Shown piece after piece: positions 34,830-43,893 of a stretch of 64,000 bases of DNA. The notes below the pieces were generated by a model. The model was not told the DNA's origin and ran no database searches. It saw only the letters and a program-made list of their open reading frames with translations. The translations under genes were made by a program, and so were the position numbers. The DNA comes from Profundicola sp964553105. GTDB lineage: Bacteria; Bacteroidota; Bacteroidia; Flavobacteriales; Weeksellaceae. Positions within the stretch are counted from its first letter, which is position 1; each line of letters opens with the position of its first letter. The stretch is taken from assembly GCA_964553105.1 (NCBI GenBank), contig CAZKJO010000004.1, positions 1 to 64,000 of the forward strand, given 5' to 3'.

Positions 34830-35260
34830 ATATTTTAATATTAATCATATTTGGAATTCTAGGAGCAGTTTTAACTTTCTATGCGAGCGATAAGTTCAAG
34901 ATAAGCGCTGTTAAATCTTCGGCTTTATTATCCTTGATGTTAGCTTTATTCTTTTATTTCTTTCCTAGTGTTGTAAATTCATTCTTAAGTAAAAATATTC
35001 CATTAGTTTTCTTCGGAACATCGTTTATAGGTATGGTTTCACCACAAATAAAAGTAGGCTATAAACGCTTGGCCATAGCAGGTGCTATTTTCCCTTTATT
35101 ATTCATTTTCAAAAGTAATTTTTTCGAAGGCTTTGGTGGGGCACTAGGTGCATTAGCATTTATTTCTTTGTTGGCTACCTTAGGTTTTTCTGATTTATTA
35201 TTGAACAAGAGAAATATTTTAAAGAGTATCATTTATGTTAAAAACAAAGTGAACAAGTAG
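34826..35260 (+). CDS. Integral membrane protein, second of a related pair
   Basis: A protein of 144 residues, almost entirely hydrophobic, with about four to five helices. It opens MNILILIIFGILGAVLTFY. It shares with the upstream gene the blocks FFGTSFIGMVS and FFEGFGGALGALAFIS, at the same relative positions, pointing to a common ancestor or fold. It overlaps the upstream stop by four bases. The glycine-rich FEGFGGALGALAF block looks structural, as in helix-packing segments of transporters or channels. Function unknown. A gap of about 180 noncoding bases separates it from htpG. Confidence 0.72.
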   Translation: MNILILIIFGILGAVLTFYASDKFKISAVKSSALLSLMLALFFYFFPSVVNSFLSKNIPLVFFGTSFIGMVSPQIKVGYKRLAIAGAIFPLLFIFKSNFFEGFGGALGALAFISLLATLGFSDLLLNKRNILKSIIYVKNKVNK

Positions 35261-35437
35261 TTAAGCCTCAATGATGGTCACAATTATCATCTCCCTTTAG
35301 CGCATTTATCCTGATTCCAATTTATCGATATTACTTATTCTTTTTAATTATTCAATTTAATCGTCCATCCGACATTTTGTCATATTTTCTTGGATTGGTG
35401 TTTTATTTGAACTTAGGCCAATCAAATTAGATTTAAT

Positions 35438-37324
35438 ATGAAAAAAGGAAATATTAATGTTTCGGTGGAGAATATTTTCCCACTCATTAAAAAGTTTTTA
35501 TACAGCGACCACGAGATATTCTTAAGAGAGTTAATTTCGAATGCAACCGATGCAACGCTTAAATTAAAACACCTTAACAATATTGGAGAAGCTCAAGTTG
35601 AGTACGGAAATCCAATCATTGAAGTTAAATTAAATAAAGAGGATAAAACCCTTCATATTATCGACCAAGGTATTGGTATGACTGCTGAAGAGGTTGAAAA
35701 ATATATTAATCAAGTTGCCTTTTCAGGGGCTGAAGAGTTCTTAAATAAATATAAAGATTCTGCAAGCGACTCAGGAATCATTGGACACTTTGGTCTAGGT
35801 TTCTATTCTGCGTTTATGGTGGCAGAAAGAGTTGACATTATTACAAAATCTTACCAAGATGGTGCACAAGCAGTAAAATGGAGCTGTGATGGAAGTCCTG
35901 AATTCACGATTGAGGAAACTGAAAAAGAAGATAGAGGAACAGAAATCGTTCTACATATTGCAGAGGATTCTACAGAATTTTTAGAAGAATCAAGAATCAG
36001 AGAGCTTCTAATGAAGTATAACAAGTTTATGCCGATTCCGATTAAATTTGGAACCAAAACAGAAACTTTACCACTTCCAGAAGATGCTGCTGAAGATGCA
36101 ACACCAGAAACCAAAGAAGTTGACAATATCATTAATAATCCTACGCCAGCTTGGACTAAAACGCCAACTGACTTAACAGATGAGGATTATTTAAACTTCT
36201 ATAGAGAACTATATCCTACACAGTTTGAAGAGCCACTTTTCTGGATTCACTTAAACGTAGATTATCCGTTTAATTTAACCGGAGTGTTATTCTTCCCTCG
36301 TTTAGGAAACAACATCAATATCGATCAAGACAAGATTCAATTATATCAAAATCAAGTTTTTGTAACCGATGAAGTGAAAGGAATTGTACCTGATTTCTTG
36401 ATGTTACTTAGAGGTGTAATTGATTCACCAGATATTCCATTAAACGTTTCTAGATCATACTTACAAGCTGACGGAGCAGTTAAGAAAATCTCTCAATACA
36501 TCACACGTAAAGTTGCAGATAAGTTAATTTCATTGTTAAAAGAAGACAGAGAAGGCTTTGAGCAGAAATGGAATGATATTAAAGTTGTTTTAGAATATGG
36601 CGTTGTTTCCGAAGAAAAATTCGCTGATAAATCAGACAAATTTATGCTTTACCCAACGGTGGATGAAACTTATTTCACTTGGGATGAGTTAAACGAAAAG
36701 ATCAAGGATAACCAAACAGATAAGGATGGAAACTTGGTGATTTTATATGCTTCTGATAAAGATAGTCAAGATACCTACATTTCTACGGCAAAAGATAAAG
36801 GCTACGAAGTATTGTTATTTGATTCTCCTATTGCATCTCACTTTATTCAAAAATTAGAACAAACTAAGGATAAAGTTCAGTTGGTGCGTGTAGATGCTGA
36901 TCATATCAATAATTTAATCAAGAAAGATGAAGTAGTAGTTTCTAGATTAACAGATGAGCAAAAAGAAAGCTTAAAAACGACTCTTGAGAATACCATTGAT
37001 AAAGAGAAATACGCAGTTCAGTTAGAAGATTTAGACAGTACTGATGCACCGTTTGTAATTACTCAACCTGAGTTTATGCGTAGAATGAAAGACATGCAAA
37101 AAACAGGTGGCGGAGGAATGTTCGGAATGGGTAATTTCCCAGAAATGTACAACCTTGTGGTAAACACGAACAGTGATTTAGCTAATGAAATATTAGAAAA
37201 ATCTGAAGATCAAAAGGCAGAAGTAATTAATCAAGCTTTAGATTTAGCTAAACTTTCTCAGAATTTATTGAAAGGAAAAGAGCTTACAGATTTTATTAAT
37301 AGAAGCTTTGCTTTGTTGAAATAA
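35438..37324 (+). CDS. htpG: Chaperone HtpG (Hsp90)
   Basis: A protein of 628 residues. The GHKL ATPase domain has ELISNATDATLKLKHL (Asn-containing motif I), IIDQGIGMTAEEVEKYI and GHFGLGFYSAFMVAE. The middle domain includes LNVDYPFNLTGVLFFPR and LNVSRSYLQAD. The C-terminal dimerisation domain carries a glycine-rich insert (KTGGGGMFGMGNFPEM). It is slightly longer than the E. coli protein because of acidic linkers at about 210-235. Cytosolic ATP-dependent chaperone. A strong terminator follows. Confidence 0.97.
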   Translation: MKKGNINVSVENIFPLIKKFLYSDHEIFLRELISNATDATLKLKHLNNIGEAQVEYGNPIIEVKLNKEDKTLHIIDQGIGMTAEEVEKYINQVAFSGAEEFLNKYKDSASDSGIIGHFGLGFYSAFMVAERVDIITKSYQDGAQAVKWSCDGSPEFTIEETEKEDRGTEIVLHIAEDSTEFLEESRIRELLMKYNKFMPIPIKFGTKTETLPLPEDAAEDATPETKEVDNIINNPTPAWTKTPTDLTDEDYLNFYRELYPTQFEEPLFWIHLNVDYPFNLTGVLFFPRLGNNINIDQDKIQLYQNQVFVTDEVKGIVPDFLMLLRGVIDSPDIPLNVSRSYLQADGAVKKISQYITRKVADKLISLLKEDREGFEQKWNDIKVVLEYGVVSEEKFADKSDKFMLYPTVDETYFTWDELNEKIKDNQTDKDGNLVILYASDKDSQDTYISTAKDKGYEVLLFDSPIASHFIQKLEQTKDKVQLVRVDADHINNLIKKDEVVVSRLTDEQKESLKTTLENTIDKEKYAVQLEDLDSTDAPFVITQPEFMRRMKDMQKTGGGGMFGMGNFPEMYNLVVNTNSDLANEILEKSEDQKAEVINQALDLAKLSQNLLKGKELTDFINRSFALLK

Positions 37325-37356
37325 TTTATTTTAGGTTCCCATTAATTTAAATAAAT

Positions 37357-37390
37357 AAAACCTGCTCATTTTTAAATGAGCAGGTTTTTT
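37357..37390 (+). terminator. Terminator after htpG
   Basis: A perfect 15-bp stem (AAAACCTGCTCATTT / AAATGAGCAGGTTTT) with a two-base spacer between the arms, followed by T residues. The strongest hairpin in this part of the window. Confidence 0.92.
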
Positions 37391-37488
37391 AATGACATAG
37401 ATTTATGTTCTAAATCTTTAAAAGTCTTGATGCTATAGTGTTAAATACGGATAATGCATCCAACATTAAATGAACAAGCAGAACTAAA

Positions 37489-38259
37489 CTAAAGAGATAA
37501 TTTTCTCAATTGAATCGCTGTTAAAACTTTTTTGGTATATAATGGAAAGTCTGCATTTTGAAGCCAACCAAAATAGCCTTTATCTTTTTCTAAAACGTCT
37601 TCAACTTTTTTGCCTTTATATTTACCGAATTTGAAAATTTCGTGACCATCATCGTCATAGCCAATAAACCCTGCGAAATCTGCATTCTCAAAATGTTGAG
37701 AATATTCACTCAAGAAATCAATACTATTTTCTAACTCTTCATATTTAGCAATTTGAGCTTTTAAAATTTCATAGGTTGCCAAGGTATCAGCTTCGGCACT
37801 ATGCGCATTGATTAAATCTTTATCGCAATAAAATTTATAAGCAGCCGATAAATTCCTTGGTTCCATTTTGTGGAAAATAACCTGCACATCGATAGGTCTA
37901 CACTTCTTTAAGTCAAGATCTTGACCCACGCGAAGTAATTCTTCCGCCAATAAAGGAATATCAAATCGATTGGAGTTAAACCCAGCCACATCCGATCCTT
38001 CAATCATTTGCACTACTTGCGGAGCAAGTTCTTTGAAAGTTGGCTTATCTTCTACATCTTCATCTGTAATGCCGTGTATAGCTGTCGTTTCAGGTGGAAT
38101 AGGCATCTCTGGATTTACAAGCCAAGTTCTGCTTTCTTTCTCTCCCGATGGATAAACTTTTAAAATAGCTATTTCAACAATGCGATCTTTGCTGACATTA
38201 ATTCCAGTGGTTTCTAAATCGAAAAAGCAAATAGGTTTAGTTAGGTTTAATTTACGCAT
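37489..38259 (-). CDS. 3'-5' exonuclease, DnaQ/epsilon family
   Basis: About 256 residues from ATG 38259. Exo I is ICFFDLETTGINV (DxE, about 11-23), Exo II AGFNSNRFDIPLL (NxxxxD) and Exo III INAHSAEADTLATYEIL (HxAxxD), so all DEDDh catalytic residues are present. The C-terminal ~60 residues (GFIGYDDDGHEIFKFGKYKGKKVEDVL) form an extra domain seen in Bacteroidota exonucleases. It may proofread DNA polymerase or act as a stand-alone exonuclease; it is shorter on polymerase-binding features than classical DnaQ. Its ATG overlaps the stop of pssA by 8 bases, showing co-translation. Confidence 0.92.
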   Translation of the reverse strand: MRKLNLTKPICFFDLETTGINVSKDRIVEIAILKVYPSGEKESRTWLVNPEMPIPPETTAIHGITDEDVEDKPTFKELAPQVVQMIEGSDVAGFNSNRFDIPLLAEELLRVGQDLDLKKCRPIDVQVIFHKMEPRNLSAAYKFYCDKDLINAHSAEADTLATYEILKAQIAKYEELENSIDFLSEYSQHFENADFAGFIGYDDDGHEIFKFGKYKGKKVEDVLEKDKGYFGWLQNADFPLYTKKVLTAIQLRKLSL

Positions 38260-39147
38260 GTACAAAGGTTTTTTTGAAGATAATAGATAGAATGATATAA
38301 ATTAAAATAATAGGAGCAAGGGCCGATAATCCCATGAATATCAATAATAATACAGCCGATGCTAATAAAATGATTTGTGGAAAGATGTCCTTCAATTTCA
38401 TAGATTTCAATTTAAAAGAAAACAATGGAATATCTGCCACTAATATAAAGCTTGAAATAATGGTTAATGGGATTAAAGAATTAAAGGCATAATTTTCCAT
38501 GAAATCCTTGGATAAGGTTTGAGTTAAAATAAATAAACCAAATATTAATATGGTATTCGCGGGAGTTGCTAATCCTTTAAAATAAGTGGTTTGGGTAGTG
38601 TCAACATTAAATTTNNNNNNNNNNNNNNNNNNNNNNNNNNNNNNNNNNNNNNNNNNNNNNNNNNNNNNNNNNNNNNNNNNNNNNNNNNNNNNNNNNNNNN
38701 NNNNNNNNNNNNNNCGGGAGTTGCTAATCCTTTAAAATAAGTGGTTTGGGTAGTGTCAACATTAAATTTCGCTAATCTTAATGCTGAAAATAAGGTGATT
38801 AATAATCCAAAAAATGCCACAGCTGGAAACATCACGGAAGTGCTTTGACTTGCATCAGCCAACATTTTGGTCATTAAAAATCCTGGGAAAACCCCAAAAG
38901 TCACCATGTCAGCTAATGAATCGAGCTGTAAGCCAATAGGAGAAGCCACATTGAGCCAACGAGCGACCATTCCATCAAGCAAATCCGCTACTAAGGAAAT
39001 GCCTAATAAAATCGTAATGATTTCTTTGAAATTATTATCCTCTTTAAACTCAAAAACACTGTAAAACACAGTGAGATAGACCAGTATACATCCACTAAAT
39101 AGATTAATTAGCGTAAGTAGGTTAGGAATATGTCTTTTTATACTCAT
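38252..39147 (-). CDS. pssA: CDP-diacylglycerol-serine O-phosphatidyltransferase, split by a false gap
   Basis: The start at ATG 39147 (MSIKRHIPNLLTLINLFSGC) leads to the CDP-alcohol phosphotransferase motif D-G-x2-A-R-x8-G-x3-D-x3-D, seen as LLDGMVARWLNVASPIGLQLDSLADMV. Reading stops at GLATP before 100 N. The same 55 bases occur on both sides of the N run. Removing one copy plus the N takes out 155 bases, and the remaining 741 bases are one 246-residue frame that continues ANTILIFGLFILTQ and ends IIFKKTFVHA. Without this step it looks like two pieces (38252-38500 and 38715-39147). It makes phosphatidylserine for PE synthesis in the inner membrane. It overlaps the exonuclease start by 8 bases. 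Confidence 0.92.
38560..38614. repeat. 55-bp duplicate, left copy (contig-end overlap)
   Basis: The 55 bases from 38560 are identical to 38715-38769 on the other side of the N run. This is the same piece of pssA present at the ends of two contigs, not a biological repeat. Confidence 0.95.
38615..38714. other. False assembly gap (100 N) in pssA
   Basis: Exactly 100 N between two identical 55-base contig ends. Collapsing them restores pssA, so no sequence is missing here. Confidence 0.93.
38715..38769. repeat. 55-bp duplicate, right copy (contig-end overlap)
   Basis: Identical to 38560-38614. See the left copy. Confidence 0.95.
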
Positions 39148-39236
39148 ATATGCGAAGATAAGAGTTTTAGGCAATATTAGTTAGAATTTGGTGTTTAATA
39201 CAAAAGCAACGATTTTTGTGCTTTATTAATCACCAT

Positions 39237-40307
39237 ATGCAAAAGTTTAGTTTATTAATTCTACTCATGTGCGCTACTCAGGTGGCAGCACAATTTCGCT
39301 CGTATTCAAACGAATTCTTGAACATTGGAGTAGATGCACGGGCTTTTGGAATGGGAAACGCCGTTGTGGCCAATATTGGTGATGTAAACTCAACTTACTG
39401 GAACCCTGCGGGTTTAGCGCAAATGGGAGATAGGTGGCAAGGTGCTGCCATGCATGCTGAATATTTTCAATCCATTGCAAAATATGATTACTTAGCAGCA
39501 GCAATTCCATTAGATAACAGAAATGCCATCGGGGTTTCTTTGTATCGTTTTGGGGTGGATAACATCCTTAATACGACAGAGTTGATTGATAATCAAGGGA
39601 ATATTGATTATGATAGAATCTCAACTTTTTCGGCAGCAGATTATGCCTTACAAATGTCTTATGGTGGAAATTTCTTTAACATAGAAGATGTGAATTTTGG
39701 TTTAAACGCTAAGTTGGTTTATCGAAATGTTGGGAAATTTGCGAATGCCTTTGGTTTTGGATTAGACGCTGGTGCGCAATATAGAAAAGGTGATTTTGCT
39801 GCGGGAATTATGGTGAGAGATATTACTTCAACTTTTAATGTTTGGAGTGTCAACCAAGACGAATTAAATCAATTAACCATTGATGGAATTGTATTAAATG
39901 AACCACCAGAAGAAACCATGGAGCTTACTTTGCCTAAAATTCAATTAGGAGTAAGTCAAAAAGTTCATTTTTCTGATAAATTTACTGGTTTGGGTGAGTT
40001 AGATTTAAATTTTAAATTAAGAGAAACCAATGATTTAGTTTCTGCATCCAATTTGAGTTTTTCTCCTGCGGCAGGTATCGAGCTAGCATATGATGAAATG
40101 ATTTTTATTCGTGCGGGTGTTAATAATTTCCAGAAAGTAGAGAATTTTGATGGAAACCAAGAGTTTCAATTTCAACCTAATATTGGTTTAGGTTTTAAAT
40201 ATAATGGAATCTCAATCGATTATGCATTGACTGATATTGGAGATCAAAGTATCGCGCTTTATTCGAATATTTTCTCTGTTAAAATTGATATGGCAGAGTT
40301 CTATTAA
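39237..40307 (+). CDS. PorV2-type outer-membrane protein (PorV/PorQ family)
   Basis: About 356 residues from ATG 39237, chosen because MQKFSLLILLMCATQVAAQ is a clear signal peptide. The mature protein begins FRSYSNEFLNIGVDARAFGM and carries NAVVANIGDVNSTYWNPAGL, the N-terminal signature of the PorV/PorQ branch of FadL-like barrels. Further family blocks are IDYDRISTFSAADYA, VRDITSTFNVWS and YALTDIGDQSIALYSNIFS. PorV is the type IX secretion shuttle; this member matches the paralogue called PorV2, whose role is not established. It is present together with secreted and outer-membrane proteins, as expected in a T9SS-bearing flavobacterium. Monocistronic or leading into the epimerase 78 bases later. 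Confidence 0.88.
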   Translation: MQKFSLLILLMCATQVAAQFRSYSNEFLNIGVDARAFGMGNAVVANIGDVNSTYWNPAGLAQMGDRWQGAAMHAEYFQSIAKYDYLAAAIPLDNRNAIGVSLYRFGVDNILNTTELIDNQGNIDYDRISTFSAADYALQMSYGGNFFNIEDVNFGLNAKLVYRNVGKFANAFGFGLDAGAQYRKGDFAAGIMVRDITSTFNVWSVNQDELNQLTIDGIVLNEPPEETMELTLPKIQLGVSQKVHFSDKFTGLGELDLNFKLRETNDLVSASNLSFSPAAGIELAYDEMIFIRAGVNNFQKVENFDGNQEFQFQPNIGLGFKYNGISIDYALTDIGDQSIALYSNIFSVKIDMAEFY

Positions 40308-40384
40308 GTTATTTAACATCTTATTTTATTAGTTTCAATCTGTTTCAGAACGTAGGTTCTGTGGATTTTATTTATCTTTAAATC

Positions 40385-41419
40385 ATGAAAAAATTTCTCA
40401 TAACGGGCGGCGCAGGATTTATAGGCTCACATTTGGTAGAAAATTTATTGAATAAAGGGCATCAAGTAGTTGTAGTAGATAATTTCCACGACTTTTATAA
40501 TTATAAAATTAAGCTCAAAAATTTGTCTGAAGCCGTTGGTGTTACTTTGAAATTAAGTCATAATAATAAGATGGATGATGTGGCAGAATTTACAAAAGAC
40601 AGTACATCTACTAATTTTAAATTAATTTATGGAGATATTAGAGATGAAGGAATTTTAGACGATTTATTTGAAACTGAAAATTTGGATATGGTGGTTCACT
40701 TAGCAGCCTTGGCGGGAGTTCGTCCTTCTATTGAAAATCCGATTGCTTATGAATCTGTGAACGTAAAAGGAAGCATGCTCTTGTTCGAAATGTGCAAAAA
40801 GTGGAATGTTAAGAAATTTGTTTGTGCTTCATCGTCCTCAGTTTATGGAAATAATGCTAAAGTTCCATTTGAAGAAACAGATATTGTAGATTTTGCAATT
40901 TCGCCTTATGCAGCCACGAAGAAGTCTGTTGAAGTTTTAGGACATGTATATCATTCTTTATACGGGATAGATATGTTTCAACTAAGATTTTTCACCGTTT
41001 ATGGCCCAAGACAACGACCAGATTTAGCTATACACAAGTTTACCAGATTGATTGATAAAGGAGAGCCTATTCCATTTTTTGGAGATGGAAGTACGGCGAG
41101 AGATTATACCTATGTAGATGATATTATGGATGGTGTATTGAAATCTATAAATTATTTATTCGAAAAAGAAAAAGTCTATGAGATTGTAAACCTAGGTGAG
41201 AGTCAGGTGATTAACTTAAAACAAATGTTGAGCACCATTGAAACTACTTTAGGCAAAAAGGCAAAAATCAATCAATTACCCATGCAACCAGGTGATGTAA
41301 ACGTTACTAACGCAGATATTTCTAAAGCTAAAAAACTCATCAATTATCAACCAACAACTACTTTCGAAGAGGGAATCAAAAAGTTTGTTGCTTGGTATAA
41401 CTTAGAAACTATTTCTTAA
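40385..41419 (+). CDS. NAD-dependent sugar-nucleotide epimerase (UDP-glucuronate epimerase-like)
   Basis: A protein of 344 residues of the extended SDR class. GGAGFIGSHLVENLL (about 8-22) binds NAD. VHLAALAGVRPSIENP follows. The catalytic SSSSVYG and YAATKKSVE give Ser and YxxxK. RFFTVYGPRQRPDLAIHKFTRLI and GDGSTARDYTYVDDIMDG are typical of the UDP-glucuronate 4-epimerase group. It supplies sugars for surface polysaccharide. Its TAA shares one base with the ATG of the next gene (TAATG), so the two are coupled. A shorter epimerase occurs at 51786. Confidence 0.92.
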   Translation: MKKFLITGGAGFIGSHLVENLLNKGHQVVVVDNFHDFYNYKIKLKNLSEAVGVTLKLSHNNKMDDVAEFTKDSTSTNFKLIYGDIRDEGILDDLFETENLDMVVHLAALAGVRPSIENPIAYESVNVKGSMLLFEMCKKWNVKKFVCASSSSVYGNNAKVPFEETDIVDFAISPYAATKKSVEVLGHVYHSLYGIDMFQLRFFTVYGPRQRPDLAIHKFTRLIDKGEPIPFFGDGSTARDYTYVDDIMDGVLKSINYLFEKEKVYEIVNLGESQVINLKQMLSTIETTLGKKAKINQLPMQPGDVNVTNADISKAKKLINYQPTTTFEEGIKKFVAWYNLETIS

Positions 41420-42051
41420 TGAAAAATTTATTTAGTGTATCGCTTTTGGTTCTTATTGGATTTATTTCTGCACAGGAATATTATTTTAATCGTTTGATTC
41501 AATATGAACAAAATGGTGAAGAAAAAATTCAGCTATTATTTAACTCAGAGAACAAGGATTATTTCTTATTCTTAAATGATTCTAGTGAAGATGTTTCAGC
41601 AGATTTGTTTGATAAAGCCTCAAAGAAAATTCATACTTATGCGGTAAAACGTCCGCAAGAAAAAAATGGTTTAATTTATACATATGTATATGACTCTTCA
41701 GATAAACTATTAAAGTCAACGCCGAATGAGAATTTGGTATATGATTTTAAGACTAAAAGAGATGATGGTTATTATAGATTTACGGATTTAAAGATATACG
41801 AAGGAGAAAATGAAACTCAGCCTATTATTTCTGCTGACTTAACTATGCGCTATACCCACGAAAGTAAATTTGAGATTTTTAACTTATGTTGTTTATTAGG
41901 TGCTGATTATTTTGACCTACTTAGGCCTGACGATAAATTTGTAGTTGTGCAGGCCAAAATAACAGATCGCTTAAACCAAACGCACAACTACAAATTAATA
42001 AGTGAACAGGTTATTCAATTTACATTGAAAGCTCCTGAAAAGAGAAAATAA
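41419..42051 (+). CDS. Secreted protein of unknown function
   Basis: A protein of 210 residues with a signal peptide (MKNLFSVSLLVLIGFISAQ). The mature part is beta-rich with aromatic and charged alternation (YYFNRLIQYEQNGEEKIQLLF, YFLFLNDSSEDVSADLFD, IYTYVYDSSDKLLKS) and one vicinal Cys pair (FNLCCLL). It is not a recognised family; the N-terminal EYYFNRLIQYEQ pattern is reminiscent of Flavobacteriia proteins annotated hypothetical. It is co-translated with the epimerase, one base overlap, so it may act in the envelope with the sugar product, but this is only inferred from position. It converges with gdhA, 7 bases apart. Confidence 0.75.
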   Translation: MKNLFSVSLLVLIGFISAQEYYFNRLIQYEQNGEEKIQLLFNSENKDYFLFLNDSSEDVSADLFDKASKKIHTYAVKRPQEKNGLIYTYVYDSSDKLLKSTPNENLVYDFKTKRDDGYYRFTDLKIYEGENETQPIISADLTMRYTHESKFEIFNLCCLLGADYFDLLRPDDKFVVVQAKITDRLNQTHNYKLISEQVIQFTLKAPEKRK

Positions 42052-42058
42052 TCCTTTT

Positions 42059-43339
42059 TTAAGGGAAGACACCTCTTTCAATATAGGTTTGCTCAAGTCT
42101 CTTTAAAGCTACCACATAAGCTGCTGTACGCATATCGGTATCGTATTCTTCCATGACAGAAATTACATTATCAAAAGAAGTTTCTACCTTATCTTCAAGC
42201 TTAACTAATACATCACTAATCTTCCAGATTTCAGATCTTCTATTTTGAAGCCATTCAAAATAGCTCCCAATTACACCTCCACTATTGCAAAGAATATCTG
42301 GAATAATTGTTATTCCTTTATCGATTAAAATTTGCTCAGCATCTGATTGAGTAGGACCATTTGCACCTTCAGCAATTAGAGTAGCTTTGATGCTCTTTAC
42401 ATTTTCCATGTTAATTTGATTTCCAAGAGCTGCTGGAATTAGAATATCGCAATCGATTCCAAAAAAGTCTTCATTGCTAAACTTGTCCGCATTAGGAAAA
42501 CCATCGATACCTTGGTTTTGTTGATGGTATTCAGTTAATTCTTCTGGATCAATTCCATTTTCATTGTAGATAGTTCCCGTATGATCCTGAACACCGATTA
42601 GTATAGCGCCTGTTTTGGCCATAAAATGAGAAGCCCAATAACCTACATTTCCAAAACCTTGAACTATATATTTCTTGCCAATAAGATTTATGTCTTTTAG
42701 TTTTGCCCATTTTTTAATGGTAACGACCACTCCAAAACCTGTGGCGCGATCTCTTCCATCTAGACCACCCGACACAACAGGTTTACCTGTAACAACATGG
42801 TAGTTAGAAAATCTTTGACTGGGAGCTTTATTAGAAGAAAAAGTATCAGCAATCCAAGCCATGATCTGAGAATTAGTTCCCACATCGGGAGCTGGAATAT
42901 CATAATCTGGTCCTATATTCTCTCCCAAAGCATAAGTAAACCTACGTGTAATTCTCTCTAATTCTGATTGAGAATAAGCTTTGGGATCAATTTCAATTCC
43001 GCCTTTTCCACCGCCATAGGGTAGGCCGGCTAATGCCGTTTTCCATGTCATCCAAGTGGCTAATGCTCTAGCAGAATCAATGTCTAACGTTGGATGATAT
43101 CTTAATCCACCTTTGTAAGGGCCTAATGCATTGTTGTGTTGAACTCGATAGCCCGTAAAAACTTCTATACTTCCGTCGTCTAATCTGGCTGGAAAATGAA
43201 CTACGATTTCGTTTTGAGTCTTTGCCAATATTTTTCTAACCCCAGGGTTAAGTTGAATAGTATCTGCTGCTTTATTGAACTCGGCCATTACGTTTTCGTA
43301 CATTCCGGTTTTTTTCTTAATGGCAGTTTTGCTTGTCAT
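42059..43339 (-). CDS. gdhA: Glutamate dehydrogenase (Glu/Leu/Phe/Val family)
   Basis: A protein of 426 residues. Substrate side: VHFPARLDDGSIEVFTGYRVQHN, GPYKGGLRYHP (catalytic Lys in GGLRYHP/MTWKTALAGLPYGGGKGG). Coenzyme side: FVVQGFGNVG-like YIVQGFGNVGYWAS. IPAPDVGTNSQIMAW and IAEGANGPTQSDAEQIL are hallmark blocks. It interconverts 2-oxoglutarate and ammonia with glutamate. Size and motifs fit the hexameric short form. It reads toward the epimerase pair. About 580 bases of noncoding AT-rich sequence lie upstream with a direct repeat that might be regulatory. Confidence 0.95.
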   Translation of the reverse strand: MTSKTAIKKKTGMYENVMAEFNKAADTIQLNPGVRKILAKTQNEIVVHFPARLDDGSIEVFTGYRVQHNNALGPYKGGLRYHPTLDIDSARALATWMTWKTALAGLPYGGGKGGIEIDPKAYSQSELERITRRFTYALGENIGPDYDIPAPDVGTNSQIMAWIADTFSSNKAPSQRFSNYHVVTGKPVVSGGLDGRDRATGFGVVVTIKKWAKLKDINLIGKKYIVQGFGNVGYWASHFMAKTGAILIGVQDHTGTIYNENGIDPEELTEYHQQNQGIDGFPNADKFSNEDFFGIDCDILIPAALGNQINMENVKSIKATLIAEGANGPTQSDAEQILIDKGITIIPDILCNSGGVIGSYFEWLQNRRSEIWKISDVLVKLEDKVETSFDNVISVMEEYDTDMRTAAYVVALKRLEQTYIERGVFP

Positions 43340-43580
43340 TGATGATGGTTTTATAGAATTATGATATAAATTTAGTTAAAGTTCTAAAGACTATCATTAA
43401 TATTAATTTATTATTTTCAATAAATTTTAAACTAAACTAAAAATAAGACCATATAAAATGCGTTAAAGCAAATATACTTACACATTATAAACGATTTATG
43501 AAATACAACTTTTATGTAAATGTCATAAATGCATACTCTTTTAAAATTAAATTTCTTAAAGCATTTAATCAATAGAAAAA

Positions 43581-43614
43581 TACACTTTATACAGGAAAAC
43601 TTACACTTTATACA
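43581..43614. repeat. Two copies of TACACTTTATACA, 21-bp period
   Basis: TACACTTTATACA at 43581-43593 and again at 43602-43614. A period of 21 bases is two helical turns, so a protein bound at both would sit on the same face. It lies about 240 bases upstream of gdhA. Confidence 0.75.
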
Positions 43615-43858
43615 ATTTTCCCTACCGTTCATACATTTATATATTCAACCGGAACATATTCATGATATATTTGTTCTAAGAAATAAAAGGAATAACATAA
43701 TTACTAATTGACCATAATTCCTATTTTAAAAAGCTAAAAGTCCTTTCATTAGAGTATAATAAACTCAACTTTTATTATAAACAATTTAACTATTCTAATG
43801 ATTTTGATGAACTCTACTGAAAGGCTTTAGCTTAAAGTAAACTCAATTTTTACATAAA

Positions 43859-43893
43859 AAAAATCTGCTTGTCTATGACAAGCAGATTTTTGA
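43859..43893 (-). terminator. Terminator downstream of sufB
   Basis: A perfect 14-bp stem (AAAAATCTGCTTGT / ACAAGCAGATTTTT) and a long A-run on its left side, a T-run for minus-strand transcription leaving sufB. Confidence 0.88.

Noticed and set aside
38252..39147. Two separate genes (an 82-aa membrane protein and a truncated PssA)
   Set aside because: Collapsing the identical 55-base ends gives one intact 246-residue PssA.
43581..43614. A CRISPR array
   Set aside because: Only two 13-base repeats with an 8-base spacer; no cas genes and no further units.
43432..43711. Two short overlapping frames (66 aa minus, 60 aa plus) in the gdhA-sufB spacer
   Set aside because: They overlap on opposite strands, have low-complexity hydrophobic/basic composition and no family-like start, and the region holds repeats and a terminator. 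Chance frames in AT-rich DNA.
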